NCBI RefSeq assembly: GCF_030271515.1
Contig: NZ_JASCXI010000002.1
Coordinates: forward strand, 1 to 64,000
Direction of reading: 5' to 3'
From: Erythrobacter oryzae
Lineage (GTDB): Bacteria; Pseudomonadota; Alphaproteobacteria; Sphingomonadales; Sphingomonadaceae
Length of the DNA: 64,000 nucleotides
Every line of letters begins with the position of its first letter. The first letter of the stretch is position 1. Both the position numbers and the translations under genes were made by a program. The notes under the pieces are model-generated. The model was not told the origin of the DNA and did not search any database. It worked only from the letters and a program-made list of their open reading frames with translations. Of this stretch, positions 53,220-61,407 are shown in pieces.

Positions 53220-54313
53220 GCCTTCGCTCCGCACAGCCGCCGGAGGGTGGCGATGACGTCGCTGGTGGCCTCGGTGGTGCCGATGGTGATGCGCAGGGCG
53301 CCCGGCAGGCCCTGCGAGGGCAGGTGGCGCACCGCGTACCCGGCCTCGGCCAGCGCCTCGAGCGCCTGCGCCGCGGTGACGACGCCCTCGAAGTGGACGA
53401 GGAGGAAGTTGGCCTCGCTGGGTGAGGCCCAGATGCCGTGGTTGCCGAGCGCCGCGATGGCATCGGCAAGGCGGGCACGCTCGCGGGCGTTGTGCTCCCG
53501 GGCGGCGGCGACGAAGCTCTGGTCGGTGAGCGCGGCGGCGGCGGCCTTCTGCCCGCTCACCGAGACGTTGAACGCGCCTCTGAGGCGATTGACCAGGTCG
53601 ACGAGGTGGGCCGAGCCGGTGACCCACCCGACCCGCTCGGAGGCGAGGCCATAGGCCTTGGAGAAGGTGCGGCTGACCAGCATGTTCTCGTGGCGAGCGG
53701 CGAGGGCGAAGGCGGCGGACTGGAAGGCGGGGTCGACGTACTCGGCATAGGCCTCGTCGACCACCAGCAGCACGTGGCCGGGCAGGCCGGCGTGGAGGCG
53801 GGCGACCTCGGGGGGCGGCAGGAAGGTGCCGACCGGGTTGTTGGGGTTGTCGAGCAGCACCACCCGCGTCCGTTCGGTGACCGCGGCGAGGAGGTTGTCG
53901 ACGCTCGCGGCATGCTCCTCGGGCGCGGCGAACACCGGGGTCGCGCCGACCTTCTGCGCCAGCAGCGGGTAGAGCGAGAAGGAGTAGCGGGACATCACCA
54001 CCTCGTCCCCCGGCCCCGCGAGCGCCTGCACCGCGCAGTGCAGCAGCTCGCCCGAGCCGGTGCCGCAGACGATCAGCGCGGGGTCGAGCCCGTGGACGTC
54101 GGCGATCGCCTCGCGCAGGGCCTTCGCGTCGGGATCGGGGTAGTCGGCCGCGACGTGCGCCTCGGCCAGCGCGGCGAGCGCTGCGGGGCTGGAGCCGAGC
54201 GGGTTCTCGTTCGCCGACAGCTTGACCAGCGGCTTGCCCGAAGCCGACTTCGACTTGCCGGGGACATAGGCGTGGATCTGCGCGATCCAGGGTTTGGGCT
54301 CGGGTCTCGACAT
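53216..54313 (-). CDS. hisC: Histidinol-phosphate / aromatic aminotransferase
   Basis: A 365-residue fold-type I PLP enzyme. It contains [53 protein letters not shown], the PLP Lys in [17 protein letters not shown], and RITIGT with the carboxylate-binding Arg. The family transaminates histidinol phosphate. Coupling to tyrC implies that it also or mainly serves phenylalanine/tyrosine transamination. It diverges from metX with 108 bases between the starts. Confidence 0.93.
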   Translation of the reverse strand: MSRPEPKPWIAQIHAYVPGKSKSASGKPLVKLSANENPLGSSPAALAALAEAHVAADYPDPDAKALREAIADVHGLDPALIVCGTGSGELLHCAVQALAGPGDEVVMSRYSFSLYPLLAQKVGATPVFAAPEEHAASVDNLLAAVTERTRVVLLDNPNNPVGTFLPPPEVARLHAGLPGHVLLVVDEAYAEYVDPAFQSAAFALAARHENMLVSRTFSKAYGLASERVGWVTGSAHLVDLVNRLRGAFNVSVSGQKAAAAALTDQSFVAAAREHNARERARLADAIAALGNHGIWASPSEANFLLVHFEGVVTAAQALEALAEAGYAVRHLPSQGLPGALRITIGTTEATSDVIATLRRLCGAKA

Positions 54314-54421
54314 GGGAGCGCCGCGATAGCCAGTTTGGCTTGCCGAATCGAGCGCGAAAACACGCAGTCGCCCGCGCCCCCGATTGACACGGGCGGGGGG
54401 CTACCCCAAGTCGCACGGCCA

Positions 54422-55522
54422 ATGAACTCAGCGCCGCCTTTGTCCCCGGTCTACAAGGTGCCCCACCCCCTGCCGCTCGACAGCGGACAGGTGCTCGAGG
54501 GCTGCGAGATCGCCTACGAGACCTACGGCACGCTCGCAGCCGACAAGGGCAATGCGGTGCTGGTGTGCCACGCGCTGACCGGCGACCAGTATCTGGCGAG
54601 CCCCCACCCGATCACCGGCAAGCCCGGCTGGTGGGAGCGGATGGTCGGCCCCAGCAAGCCGATCGACACTAACAAGCACTTCGTCATTTGCGCCAATGTC
54701 ATCGGCAGCTGCATGGGATCGAGCGGCCCCGCCAGCCTCGCGCCGGACGGCCAGCCCTATGCGATGCGCTTCCCCGTCATCACCATCCGCGACATGGTGC
54801 GGGGGCTGGTCGCGCTGCTCGACGGGCTCGGGATCGACAGGCTCCACGCGGTCGTCGGCGGGTCGATGGGCGGGATGCAGGCGCTCAGCCTTGCCGCCAA
54901 CTGGCCCGAGCGTGCCGCGCGCGTGCTGGTGATTGCGTCCACCGCGCGCCACTCGGCGCAGAACATCGCCTTCCACGAGGTCGGACGGCAGGCGATCATG
55001 GCCGACCCTGCGTGGAACGAGGGCGACTATTATGCCACCGACGCCAAGCCCGACAACGGCCTCGCCGTCGCGCGCATGGCGGCGCATATCACGTACCTTT
55101 CCGAAGCGGGCCTCACCGAAAAATTCGGCCGCCGCTTGCAGGACCGCGAGGCCAAGGGCTTCAACTTCGACGCCGAGTTCCAGGTGGAGAGCTACCTGCG
55201 CTACCAGGGCACCGGTTTCACCCGCCGGTTCGATGCCAATTCCTACCTCTACATCACCCGCGCGATGGACTATTTCGACATCGCCGAGGAGCACGGCGGC
55301 AAGCTGGCAGACGCCTTCGCCGGGACGCAGGCGCGCTTCTGCATCGTCAGCTTCGATACCGACTGGCTCTACCCGACGAGCGAAAGCCGCCACGTGGTCC
55401 ACGCGCTGAACGCGGCGGGGGCCAAGGTCAGCTTCGTGGAGCTGAGCGCACCCCACGGGCACGACAGCTTCCTGCTCGAACACGACCAGCTAGACCGAGT
55501 GGTGAAGGGGTTCATCGAATGA
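54422..55522 (+). CDS. metX: Homoserine O-acyltransferase MetX
   Basis: A 366-residue alpha/beta-hydrolase-fold acyltransferase for the first committed step of methionine synthesis. The nucleophile is Ser148 in [13 protein letters not shown]. The triad continues with Asp in SFDTDWLYP and His in [26 protein letters not shown] and [12 protein letters not shown] are MetX signatures. Acetyl-CoA or succinyl-CoA specificity is not certain. TTGACA at 54384-54389 is a -35-like hexamer, but no good -10 follows at the normal distance. The stop overlaps a GNAT gene (ATGA), and metW comes next. A longer frame upstream is antisense to hisC. Confidence 0.95.
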   Translation: MNSAPPLSPVYKVPHPLPLDSGQVLEGCEIAYETYGTLAADKGNAVLVCHALTGDQYLASPHPITGKPGWWERMVGPSKPIDTNKHFVICANVIGSCMGSSGPASLAPDGQPYAMRFPVITIRDMVRGLVALLDGLGIDRLHAVVGGSMGGMQALSLAANWPERAARVLVIASTARHSAQNIAFHEVGRQAIMADPAWNEGDYYATDAKPDNGLAVARMAAHITYLSEAGLTEKFGRRLQDREAKGFNFDAEFQVESYLRYQGTGFTRRFDANSYLYITRAMDYFDIAEEHGGKLADAFAGTQARFCIVSFDTDWLYPTSESRHVVHALNAAGAKVSFVELSAPHGHDSFLLEHDQLDRVVKGFIE

Positions 55523-55950
55523 GCGTGCTGGCAGAAGGTTACCGGCTGGAAACCGATCCGGTGCGCTTCGACCGCGCACTGATGCATCGAACCTTGTCCG
55601 AAAGTTACTGGGCGCAGGGGCTGACCCGCGAGCGGATGGATCGCGCAGTCGAACACTCGCTGTGTGTCGCTGCCTTCTGCGGCGACGATCAAGTCGGCTT
55701 CGCGCGCGCAGTAAGCGACCGGGCGCACTTCGCATGGATCGCGGATGTCTTCGTCCTGCCGGAACATGGCGGAAAGGGCATTGCCCGCGCGATGGTAAGC
55801 CATCTCCACAATCACCCCGAACTGGCTGGCGTGCGTCGCTTCCTCCTCGTCACTCGCGACGCCGAAGGGGTTTACGAGAAGCTGGGCTACGGCGTGCCCG
55901 ACGATCTTTCTTGGTTCCGCCAGCACCGACCGGAGAGCGGCTGGCGATGA
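55519..55950 (+). CDS. GNAT N-acetyltransferase between metX and metW
   Basis: A 143-residue GNAT protein. [33 protein letters not shown] includes motif A with the acetyl-CoA loop HGGKGIA, and [18 protein letters not shown] is motif B (key part YEKLGYG). The substrate is unknown. It overlaps both metX and metW by four bases, so all three are translationally coupled. The composition appears slightly less GC-biased than its neighbours, which could mean later insertion. A role in methionine metabolism is inference only. Confidence 0.88.
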   Translation: MSVLAEGYRLETDPVRFDRALMHRTLSESYWAQGLTRERMDRAVEHSLCVAAFCGDDQVGFARAVSDRAHFAWIADVFVLPEHGGKGIARAMVSHLHNHPELAGVRRFLLVTRDAEGVYEKLGYGVPDDLSWFRQHRPESGWR

Positions 55951-56534
55951 CCCTGCGCCCCGACCTCGCCGCGATCGCCGCCCATGTCGCGCCCGGCAGC
56001 CGGGTGCTCGACATCGGCTGCGGGGACGGGGCACTGATGGCGGAGCTGGAGTCGCGCAGCGGCTGCGATGCGCGGGGGATGGAACTGGACGGCGCGCTGG
56101 TCGAGCGCTGCGTGTCGCGCGGCCTTTCGGTGGTGCAGGGCGATGCGAACCTCGATCTCGCCAACTACCCCGACAAGGCCTTCGATTACGCGATCCTCAG
56201 TCAGACGCTCCAGACCGCGACGCGGCCCGACCTGATGCTGGACGAGCTGCTCAGGGTCGGCCGCCGCGCCTTCGTCTCCTTCCCCAACTTCGCCCACTGG
56301 CGCACCCGCGCGGCGCTGCTGCTTGGCGGGCGGATGCCGGTGACGCGCGCGCTGCCGGTGAGCTGGTACGAGACCGAGAACATCCACCACGTCACGGTCG
56401 AGGATTTCCGCGATCTAGCGCGGATGAAGGGCGCCAAGGTGGAGCGCGCGTGGTTCTTCTCGAACGAGAAACAAATCGGCGCGCCAGCAGCTAACTGGCG
56501 CGCCGAATTCGCAGTCTTCGAACTGAGTCGTTAG
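55947..56534 (+). CDS. metW: Methionine biosynthesis protein MetW
   Basis: A 195-residue methyltransferase-fold protein. RPDLAAIAAHVAPGSRVLDIGCGDGAL is the MetW N-terminus with SAM-binding motif VLDIGCGDG. Later come GMELDGALVERCVSRGLSVVQGDAN, DYAILSQTLQTATRPDLMLDELLRVGRRAFVSFPNF and LPVSWYETENIHH (key part YETENIHH). MetW is required with MetX for homoserine acylation in several proteobacteria and interacts with it. A small hairpin GCCAC-CTTCG-GTGGC (56541-56555) lies just past the stop, before a very long inverted repeat. Confidence 0.95.
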   Translation: MTLRPDLAAIAAHVAPGSRVLDIGCGDGALMAELESRSGCDARGMELDGALVERCVSRGLSVVQGDANLDLANYPDKAFDYAILSQTLQTATRPDLMLDELLRVGRRAFVSFPNFAHWRTRAALLLGGRMPVTRALPVSWYETENIHHVTVEDFRDLARMKGAKVERAWFFSNEKQIGAPAANWRAEFAVFELSR

Positions 56535-56556
56535 TTTTCGGCCACCTTCGGTGGCG

Positions 56557-56643
56557 CAGACCCCCCACCCCGCCTCCCCACCCGGCCACCAAGAATACCA
56601 TTACGGTATGGTGGCCGGGTGGGGAGGCGGGGCGGGGGGTCTG
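56557..56643. repeat. 87-base inverted repeat with 35-base arms
   Basis: Arms 56557-56591 and 56609-56643 pair at 34 of 35 positions; the single mismatch is A opposite C on the plus strand and would be a G-U pair in a minus-strand transcript. The 17-base loop (56592-56608) has its own ATACC/GGTAT pairing. The arms are extremely purine/pyrimidine skewed. It lies between the convergent metW and VOC genes. It could be a bidirectional terminator or a repeat element; no transposase or target-site duplication is seen. Confidence 0.9.
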
Positions 56644-56665
56644 AGGGGTCACGCCAGTGACCCCT
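56644..56665 (-). terminator. 9-bp hairpin after the VOC gene
   Basis: Arms AGGGGTCAC (56644-56652) and GTGACCCCT (56657-56665) with a four-base loop abut the long inverted repeat and lie five bases past the VOC stop codon on the minus strand. Together they form stacked hairpins. Confidence 0.65.
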
Positions 56666-56670
56666 TCACA

Positions 56671-57060
56671 TCAGGCACGATGCAGCATGCACAGCTTGTG
56701 CCCGTCGAGATCGCGCACGTAGCCGAGGTTGAGCGTGCCCATCGCGCCGGTGCGCGGGCCCGGGGCGTCTTCGATCGAGGTGCCGCCCGCCGCCACGGCC
56801 GCGTCGTGGAAGGCCTTGACCTGCTCGAGGCTGTCGCAGGCGAAGCCGATGGTCGAGCCGTTCGAACAGGTGGCTTCCTGGTCGTTGATCGGCTCGCTGA
56901 TCATGAACATCCCGCCATTGTGCATCCAGAAGGCGCGCTTGTGGCCGGTGGCGGCGATGTTGATCGTGCCGGGCTTGGCGCCGAGCGTGCCGAGCACCTT
57001 GTCGTAGAATTCCTTGGCCGCGTCGAAATTGCTCGTGCCGAGCATGATGTGGCTGAACAT
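56671..57060 (-). CDS. VOC-family (glyoxalase/dioxygenase-like) protein
   Basis: A 129-residue single-module vicinal-oxygen-chelate protein. It starts FSHIMLGTSNFDAAKEFYDKVLGTLG, the family's 'H..l.v.D...a..FY...lg' pattern, and ends with GYVRDLDGHKLCMLH ('.DPDG..le'). Potential metal ligands are His4, a mid-chain Glu/His and His125. The paired beta-alpha-beta-beta-beta units fit. The substrate is not identifiable; such proteins include glyoxalases, fosfomycin-resistance enzymes and simple binding proteins. No resistance role can be inferred. It is monocistronic. Confidence 0.85.
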   Translation of the reverse strand: MFSHIMLGTSNFDAAKEFYDKVLGTLGAKPGTINIAATGHKRAFWMHNGGMFMISEPINDQEATCSNGSTIGFACDSLEQVKAFHDAAVAAGGTSIEDAPGPRTGAMGTLNLGYVRDLDGHKLCMLHRA

Positions 57061-57170
57061 GGGATTGCCTCTCCTCTGGTAAGGTGGGTTGCGGATTAGG
57101 ACGGATTCCGGCGGCCCGCAATGCAGATTCCTGTAGCCACGGGTTCATCTTGGGGAGCATAGACAAGGCC

Positions 57171-57569
57171 ATGCTCGCCCCCCTTCTTGCCGCGCTGCTC
57201 ATGGCGCAAGCCGCGCCCGAAAACCCCGCGCCTCCCGCCTCCGGGGCGAACGCGGTCGTCTCGCTCGACGCGCTCCCGCTCGAGCAGGCCGCCGCGGCGC
57301 GCTGCGCGGTCGCCTTCGCCACGGTCAGCCGCTGGCAGAAGACGGGCGATGCGCGCGGGAAGGGCTATCCCGACATCGAGGCACAGGGCGGGCGCGAATT
57401 CTTCGTGCGGGTGATGGCGAAGCTGATGGAAGAGACCGGCCTCGGACGCGAGGATGTGATTTCGCTCACCACCCGCGCGGCCGACGATAACGAGGGCGAA
57501 GGCGGCGCGGAGCGGGTCAAGGCGATCATGCCGGCCTGCCAGATGATGAAAAGCGCCGCCGGGCTGTAA
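57171..57569 (+). CDS. Small exported protein of unknown function
   Basis: A 132-residue protein with a short signal-like N-terminus (MLAPLLAALLMAQAAPENPA). The rest is mostly helical: ARCAVAFATVSRWQKTG, GREFFVRVMAKLMEETGLGREDV, and a C-terminal VKAIMPACQMMKSAAGL. Two cysteines (RCAVA, PACQM) may pair. The pattern recalls short periplasmic proteins of Sphingomonadales; no family is assigned. The frame is open earlier, but ATG 57171 gives the only credible export signal. Confidence 0.68.
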   Translation: MLAPLLAALLMAQAAPENPAPPASGANAVVSLDALPLEQAAAARCAVAFATVSRWQKTGDARGKGYPDIEAQGGREFFVRVMAKLMEETGLGREDVISLTTRAADDNEGEGGAERVKAIMPACQMMKSAAGL

Positions 57570-57632
57570 GAGCGCGGACATATCCCCCGCGCGGGGCCGC
57601 AAGCACGCTGGATTCGGGCGCGCAAACAGGGC

Positions 57633-58316
57633 ATGACGCCGCGCACCATGTGGCTGCTCTATCAATTCCCGCTGTGCCCCTTCAGCCGCAAGATCCGGCT
57701 GCTGCTGAGCGAGAAGAACATCCCCTTCGATCTGGTGCGCGAGGACCCGTGGTCGGCCTCCGACATGTTCTTCAACCTCAACCCCGCCGGGCGCACCCCC
57801 GTGATCGCCGACAAGGAACGCGGCATCATCATTCCCGATAGCCGCGCGATCGCGGAATATTTCGAGGAGACGGTCGACCGCAACCCGATGATCAACGGCA
57901 CCGCCGCCCAGCGCGCCGAGATCCGCCGGCTGGTGGCGCTGTTCGACGAGAACTTCTACGCCGACGTCACCGCGCCGCTGCTGTCCGAACGCATGAAGAA
58001 GCGCATCCTGCGCCAGCCGCCCGACAGCGGCGCGCTGCGCATGGCGATGAAGATGGCGCACGGGCATCTCGACTATCTCGACTGGCTGATCGACAACCGC
58101 CCGTGGATGGCCGGATCGACCATGAGCCTCGCCGACCTGGCTGCGGCGGCGCAGATCTCGGTCGCCGATTACCTTGGCGGGATCGACTGGAGCGGGCACG
58201 AGCAGACGCGCGGCTGGTACGCGGTGTTCAAGAGCCGCCCGAGCTTCCGCCCGCTTCTCACCGAGCGGATGGAAACGATCAAGCCGCCCCCGCATTACGC
58301 GCTGCTCGACGGGTAG
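57633..58316 (+). CDS. Glutathione S-transferase family protein
   Basis: A 227-residue GST. The N-terminal thioredoxin-like domain has WLLYQFPLCPFSRKIRLLLSEKNIPFDLV with Cys15 in the active-site position, followed by NPAGRTPVIAD and PDSRAIAEYFEE (the cis-Pro and glutathione-gamma-glutamyl Ser segments). The C-terminal helical domain has GSTMSLADLAAAAQISVADYLGG, with the N-capping D. A cysteine at the catalytic position is typical of beta/omega-like classes. The substrate is unknown. ATG 57633 is used; one five codons later is possible. Confidence 0.9.
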   Translation: MTPRTMWLLYQFPLCPFSRKIRLLLSEKNIPFDLVREDPWSASDMFFNLNPAGRTPVIADKERGIIIPDSRAIAEYFEETVDRNPMINGTAAQRAEIRRLVALFDENFYADVTAPLLSERMKKRILRQPPDSGALRMAMKMAHGHLDYLDWLIDNRPWMAGSTMSLADLAAAAQISVADYLGGIDWSGHEQTRGWYAVFKSRPSFRPLLTERMETIKPPPHYALLDG

Positions 58317-58331
58317 GACGTCCCGCGAGGA

Positions 58332-58532
58332 TCAATCGGGCTTGCCGGCCTTCTTCGTCAGGTCCGCCGCAATCGCGAGATTGGAGGTGGCGATGGTAAG
58401 GAGGGCGAGCACCACGGCGAACGAAATCTCGAACCCGAAAGCCAGCCGCGCTGCGATCATGCCGACCGCCATGACGAGCACCACGGCGGCGAGCGCTCGC
58501 AGAAGCGGAATGTAATCGGTTTTGTCTTTCAT
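58332..58532 (-). CDS. Small two-helix membrane protein
   Basis: A 66-residue protein made mainly of two hydrophobic segments (about 9-31 and 34-56: LLRALAAVVLVMAVGMIAARLAFG, ISFAVVLALLTIATSNLAIAA). A lysine-rich end TKKAGKPD follows. The frame continues upstream to 58598, but ATG 58532 gives the more natural membrane protein. No family is recognised. It converges on the GST gene with 15 bases between. Confidence 0.6.
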   Translation of the reverse strand: MKDKTDYIPLLRALAAVVLVMAVGMIAARLAFGFEISFAVVLALLTIATSNLAIAADLTKKAGKPD

Positions 58533-58645
58533 CACCGCGCCCCTGATCTTAGCTGACCTCCATATCTTGTCAGGCTTGCCCTGCGCCATCAAGCGCACAT
58601 ATCTTGCAGGGCCGCCATGGAGGCGAGCCCCGGGAGACCGCCTTT

Positions 58646-59047
58646 ATGGACAAGCTTGAACTGACCGATGCCGAATGGCGCGAGAAGCTCACCCCGATGC
58701 AGTATCACATCCTGCGCGAGGCCGGCACCGAACGCGCCTTCACCGGTGAATACGACAAGTTCTACGACGAGGGCGAATATCACTGCGCCGCCTGCGGCAC
58801 GCAGCTGTTCTACTCGACCGCCAAGTACAACTCCGGCTGCGGCTGGCCCGCCTTCACCAAGCCCGCCGATGACGAGGTGATCGAGGAGCACCGCGACACT
58901 TCCTACGGCATGATCCGCACCGAAGTGCGCTGCGGCAAGTGCGGCGGGCATCTCGGCCATGTCTTCCCCGACGGTCCGCCCGAGCAGGGGGGGCTGCGCT
59001 ATTGCATCAATTCCGCCGCGCTGGTCTTCACCCCGCACGGCGATTGA
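58646..59047 (+). CDS. msrB: Peptide-methionine (R)-S-oxide reductase MsrB
   Basis: A 133-residue enzyme that reduces the R-form of methionine sulphoxide in proteins. Zinc is held by two CxxC pairs (YHCAACG and [14 protein letters not shown]). The catalytic cysteine is in [20 protein letters not shown] is another MsrB signature. [29 protein letters not shown] is the family's N-terminal region (key part [12 protein letters not shown]). No signal peptide is seen, so it acts in the cytoplasm. No msrA is adjacent. Confidence 0.97.
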   Translation: MDKLELTDAEWREKLTPMQYHILREAGTERAFTGEYDKFYDEGEYHCAACGTQLFYSTAKYNSGCGWPAFTKPADDEVIEEHRDTSYGMIRTEVRCGKCGGHLGHVFPDGPPEQGGLRYCINSAALVFTPHGD

Positions 59048-59185
59048 GCGGCGGCTTGCGGCAGTCCGCCCCGCGCATCGGGGATGCCTGCGTAAACCCG
59101 GGTTCATTCCCGGTTACAACTTGCCTATGCAGGGGGCCGATCTTGCGCGCCGCATACCAGCAGGCGGCATCAGGTGGGCCGAGGC

Positions 59186-61330
59186 ATGTCGAGAAGGGGT
59201 GACGAGTTGCAGAACAAGGGCGCGCGCGGGAAACGCCGGGCGGCGGCGGAGCGCGCGGACGCGCCTGCCCCCAAGGGCTCGGGCCCCGGGAAGGGTGCCC
59301 CGCCCCCGCGCTGGCGGGTGTGGCTGAAGCGCCTGTTCATCTGGGGCGGCGCGCTTGCCGCGCTCGCGCTGGTGTTCCTCGGCTTCGCGGTCGGCTTTGC
59401 CGCCTCCTCGCTGCCCGATTACGCGACCCTCAAGGCGACCCAGCCGGGCCAGACCATCCTCGTGCGGGCCCGCGACGGGCGCGAGCTGGTCGAGATCGGG
59501 CCGAGCTTCGGCGAATGGCTGACCTACGAGGACATTCCCGAGAACATGACCAACGCGATGATCGCGGTCGAGGACAAGCGCTTCCGCTCGCACCTCGGGG
59601 TCGATCCGGTGCGCCTGACCGGCGCGCTGATCGAGGGGCTGACCGGCAGCCGCGAGCGGCTTGGCGGCACCTCGACCATTACCCAGCAGCTGGCGAGGAA
59701 CCTGTTCCTCAACAACAACCGTTCGCTCGACCGCAAGGCGCGCGAGGCGGTGCTGGCGATGGCGCTCGAGTGGAAGTTCTCCAAGGAGCAGATCCTGGAG
59801 CTCTACCTGAACAAGGTCTATTTCGGCGGGGGCGCCTACGGGATCGATAGCGCCTCCCGCAAATTCTTCAGCCACCCCGCGACCGAACTGAACGTCGGCG
59901 AGGCGGCGATCATCGCCGGGCTGGTGAAGGCCCCCAGCTCCTATTCCCCCACCGCCGACGTCGAGGCCGCGGTCGGCCGCGCCAAGGTGGTGCTCGGGCT
60001 GATGCGCGAGCAGAGCTACATCACCGCCGATCAGGCGCAGGTCGATGTCAGCGCGGTGCAATTGAAGCAGGACGCGGGGCAGAACTCGGTGCGCTACTTC
60101 ACCGATTGGGTGCTGCCGCAGCTCGATATCATCCTGCCCGAAACCTACGAGCCGATCGAGGTGTGGACCACGCTCGACATCGGGATGCAGCGCGCCGCAA
60201 CCGCGGCGATCGAGGCGAACACCCCCAAGGGGGCGCAGGGCGCGCTGGTCAGCCTCGACCGCGACGGAGCGATCCTCGCGATGGTCGGCGGCACGGATTA
60301 CGTCGCCAGCAACTACAACCGCGCCACCGCCGCGCTGCGCCAGCCGGGTTCGGCGTGGAAGCTGTTCGTCTACCTTGCCGCGCTCGAGGCGGGCTACGTG
60401 CCCGAGGACAAGGTGGTCGACACCCCCGTCACCATCGACGGCTGGAGCCCGCGCAACTCGAACGGCAGGAACGTCGGCGAGACCGATCTGCGCACCGCCT
60501 TTGCCTATTCGATCAACACCGTCGCCGCCCAGCTCGGCAACGAGGTCGGCTTCGGCACGGTCGCCTCGATGGCGCGGCGCTTCGGGGTCAATTCCAAGAT
60601 CGACACCTTCCCCTCGATGGTGCTCGGCTCCTCGGAGATGCGGGTGATCGAGATGACGCAGGCCTTCGCCGGGATCGCCGCCAAGGGCGTGCCGGTCGAG
60701 CCCTATGGCATCACCAAGGTGACCGGCGCGAGCGGCGAGGTGCTCTACAAGCGCGAGGCGCAGCGCCAGTCGCCCGCGGTGCCCGACCATGTGGTGAAGG
60801 GCATCACCGACCTTTTGCAGGCCGCGGTCCAGACCGGCACCGGGAAGGCCGCCGACATCGGCCGGCCGGTGGCGGGCAAGACCGGCACGACCTCGTCGAA
60901 CAAGGACGGCTGGTTCATCGGCTTTTCGAGCGGCGTCACCACCGGCGTGTGGATGGGCCGCGACGATGCCAAGGCGGTCGCCGGGCTCCAGGGCGGGCGC
61001 GCGCCTGCGCAGGCCTTTGCCGCCTATATGCGCTATGCGGTCAAGGATCGCCCGGTGGAACAGTTCGACGTGACGCTGGAACTGCCCGAATGGCAGCTCG
61101 AGCCCGACCAGGAAGCGCTGTTCGGCGAGCCCGAGGATTATTACTACATCGACGAGCAGGGCAACATGGTGCAACCCGGCACGCAAGCGCCGGACGGCGA
61201 GCGCGACCCCGACGCGCCGCCCGCCGCGAGCCGCGACTTCCTCGAGGAGGCGACCGGGGGCAGCCTGCCGCAGAACCAGCGGCCGCAGCGCCGCCCCGCG
61301 CAGCAGCCCCCCGGTCAGCCGCCACAATAG
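59186..61330 (+). CDS. Class A penicillin-binding protein (transglycosylase/transpeptidase)
   Basis: A 714-residue bifunctional peptidoglycan synthase. A basic cytoplasmic N-terminus leads to a membrane helix (about 48-72). The glycosyltransferase domain (about 85-260) has the catalytic Glu129 in AVEDKRFRSHLGVDP, then GGTSTITQQLARNLFL. The transpeptidase domain (about 330-600) has S389-A-W-K392, S442-I-N444 and K565-T-G567. The end is a proline/glutamine-rich tail. It matches PBP1A-like enzymes. ATG 59186 is chosen; a GTG four codons upstream is also open. An intrinsic terminator follows. Confidence 0.95.
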   Translation: MSRRGDELQNKGARGKRRAAAERADAPAPKGSGPGKGAPPPRWRVWLKRLFIWGGALAALALVFLGFAVGFAASSLPDYATLKATQPGQTILVRARDGRELVEIGPSFGEWLTYEDIPENMTNAMIAVEDKRFRSHLGVDPVRLTGALIEGLTGSRERLGGTSTITQQLARNLFLNNNRSLDRKAREAVLAMALEWKFSKEQILELYLNKVYFGGGAYGIDSASRKFFSHPATELNVGEAAIIAGLVKAPSSYSPTADVEAAVGRAKVVLGLMREQSYITADQAQVDVSAVQLKQDAGQNSVRYFTDWVLPQLDIILPETYEPIEVWTTLDIGMQRAATAAIEANTPKGAQGALVSLDRDGAILAMVGGTDYVASNYNRATAALRQPGSAWKLFVYLAALEAGYVPEDKVVDTPVTIDGWSPRNSNGRNVGETDLRTAFAYSINTVAAQLGNEVGFGTVASMARRFGVNSKIDTFPSMVLGSSEMRVIEMTQAFAGIAAKGVPVEPYGITKVTGASGEVLYKREAQRQSPAVPDHVVKGITDLLQAAVQTGTGKAADIGRPVAGKTGTTSSNKDGWFIGFSSGVTTGVWMGRDDAKAVAGLQGGRAPAQAFAAYMRYAVKDRPVEQFDVTLELPEWQLEPDQEALFGEPEDYYYIDEQGNMVQPGTQAPDGERDPDAPPAASRDFLEEATGGSLPQNQRPQRRPAQQPPGQPPQ

Positions 61331-61344
61331 CGCGAGCGCTTACG

Positions 61345-61380
61345 AAAAAAGGCGCCGGGATGTCCTCCCGGCGCCTTTTT
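61345..61380. terminator. Bidirectional intrinsic terminator
   Basis: GGCGCCGGGA (61351-61360), a five-base loop and TCCCGGCGCC (61366-61375) form a perfect ten-base stem. It is preceded by six A (61345-61350) and followed by five T (61376-61380), so it serves both the penicillin-binding protein gene and the convergent protease gene. Confidence 0.95.
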
Positions 61381-61407
61381 CATGGGCTGGCCCTGAGGGG
61401 CAGCGGA

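Noticed and set aside
54314..54421. SAM-II or other S-adenosylmethionine riboswitch before metX
   Set aside because: Alphaproteobacterial metX genes can carry one, but the 108-base leader lacks the conserved pseudoknot sequence, and I see only a TTGACA hexamer.
56671..57060. VOC protein as a fosfomycin or bleomycin resistance gene
   Set aside because: It is a single generic VOC module without the family-specific metal and substrate motifs; no resistance claim is supported.
59069..59085. CCCC-N7-GGGGAT before the penicillin-binding protein gene
   Set aside because: It has only four C, lies 100 bases from the start and is outside the locus, so it was not counted with sites A-C. It shows that the motif can arise by chance in GC-rich DNA.
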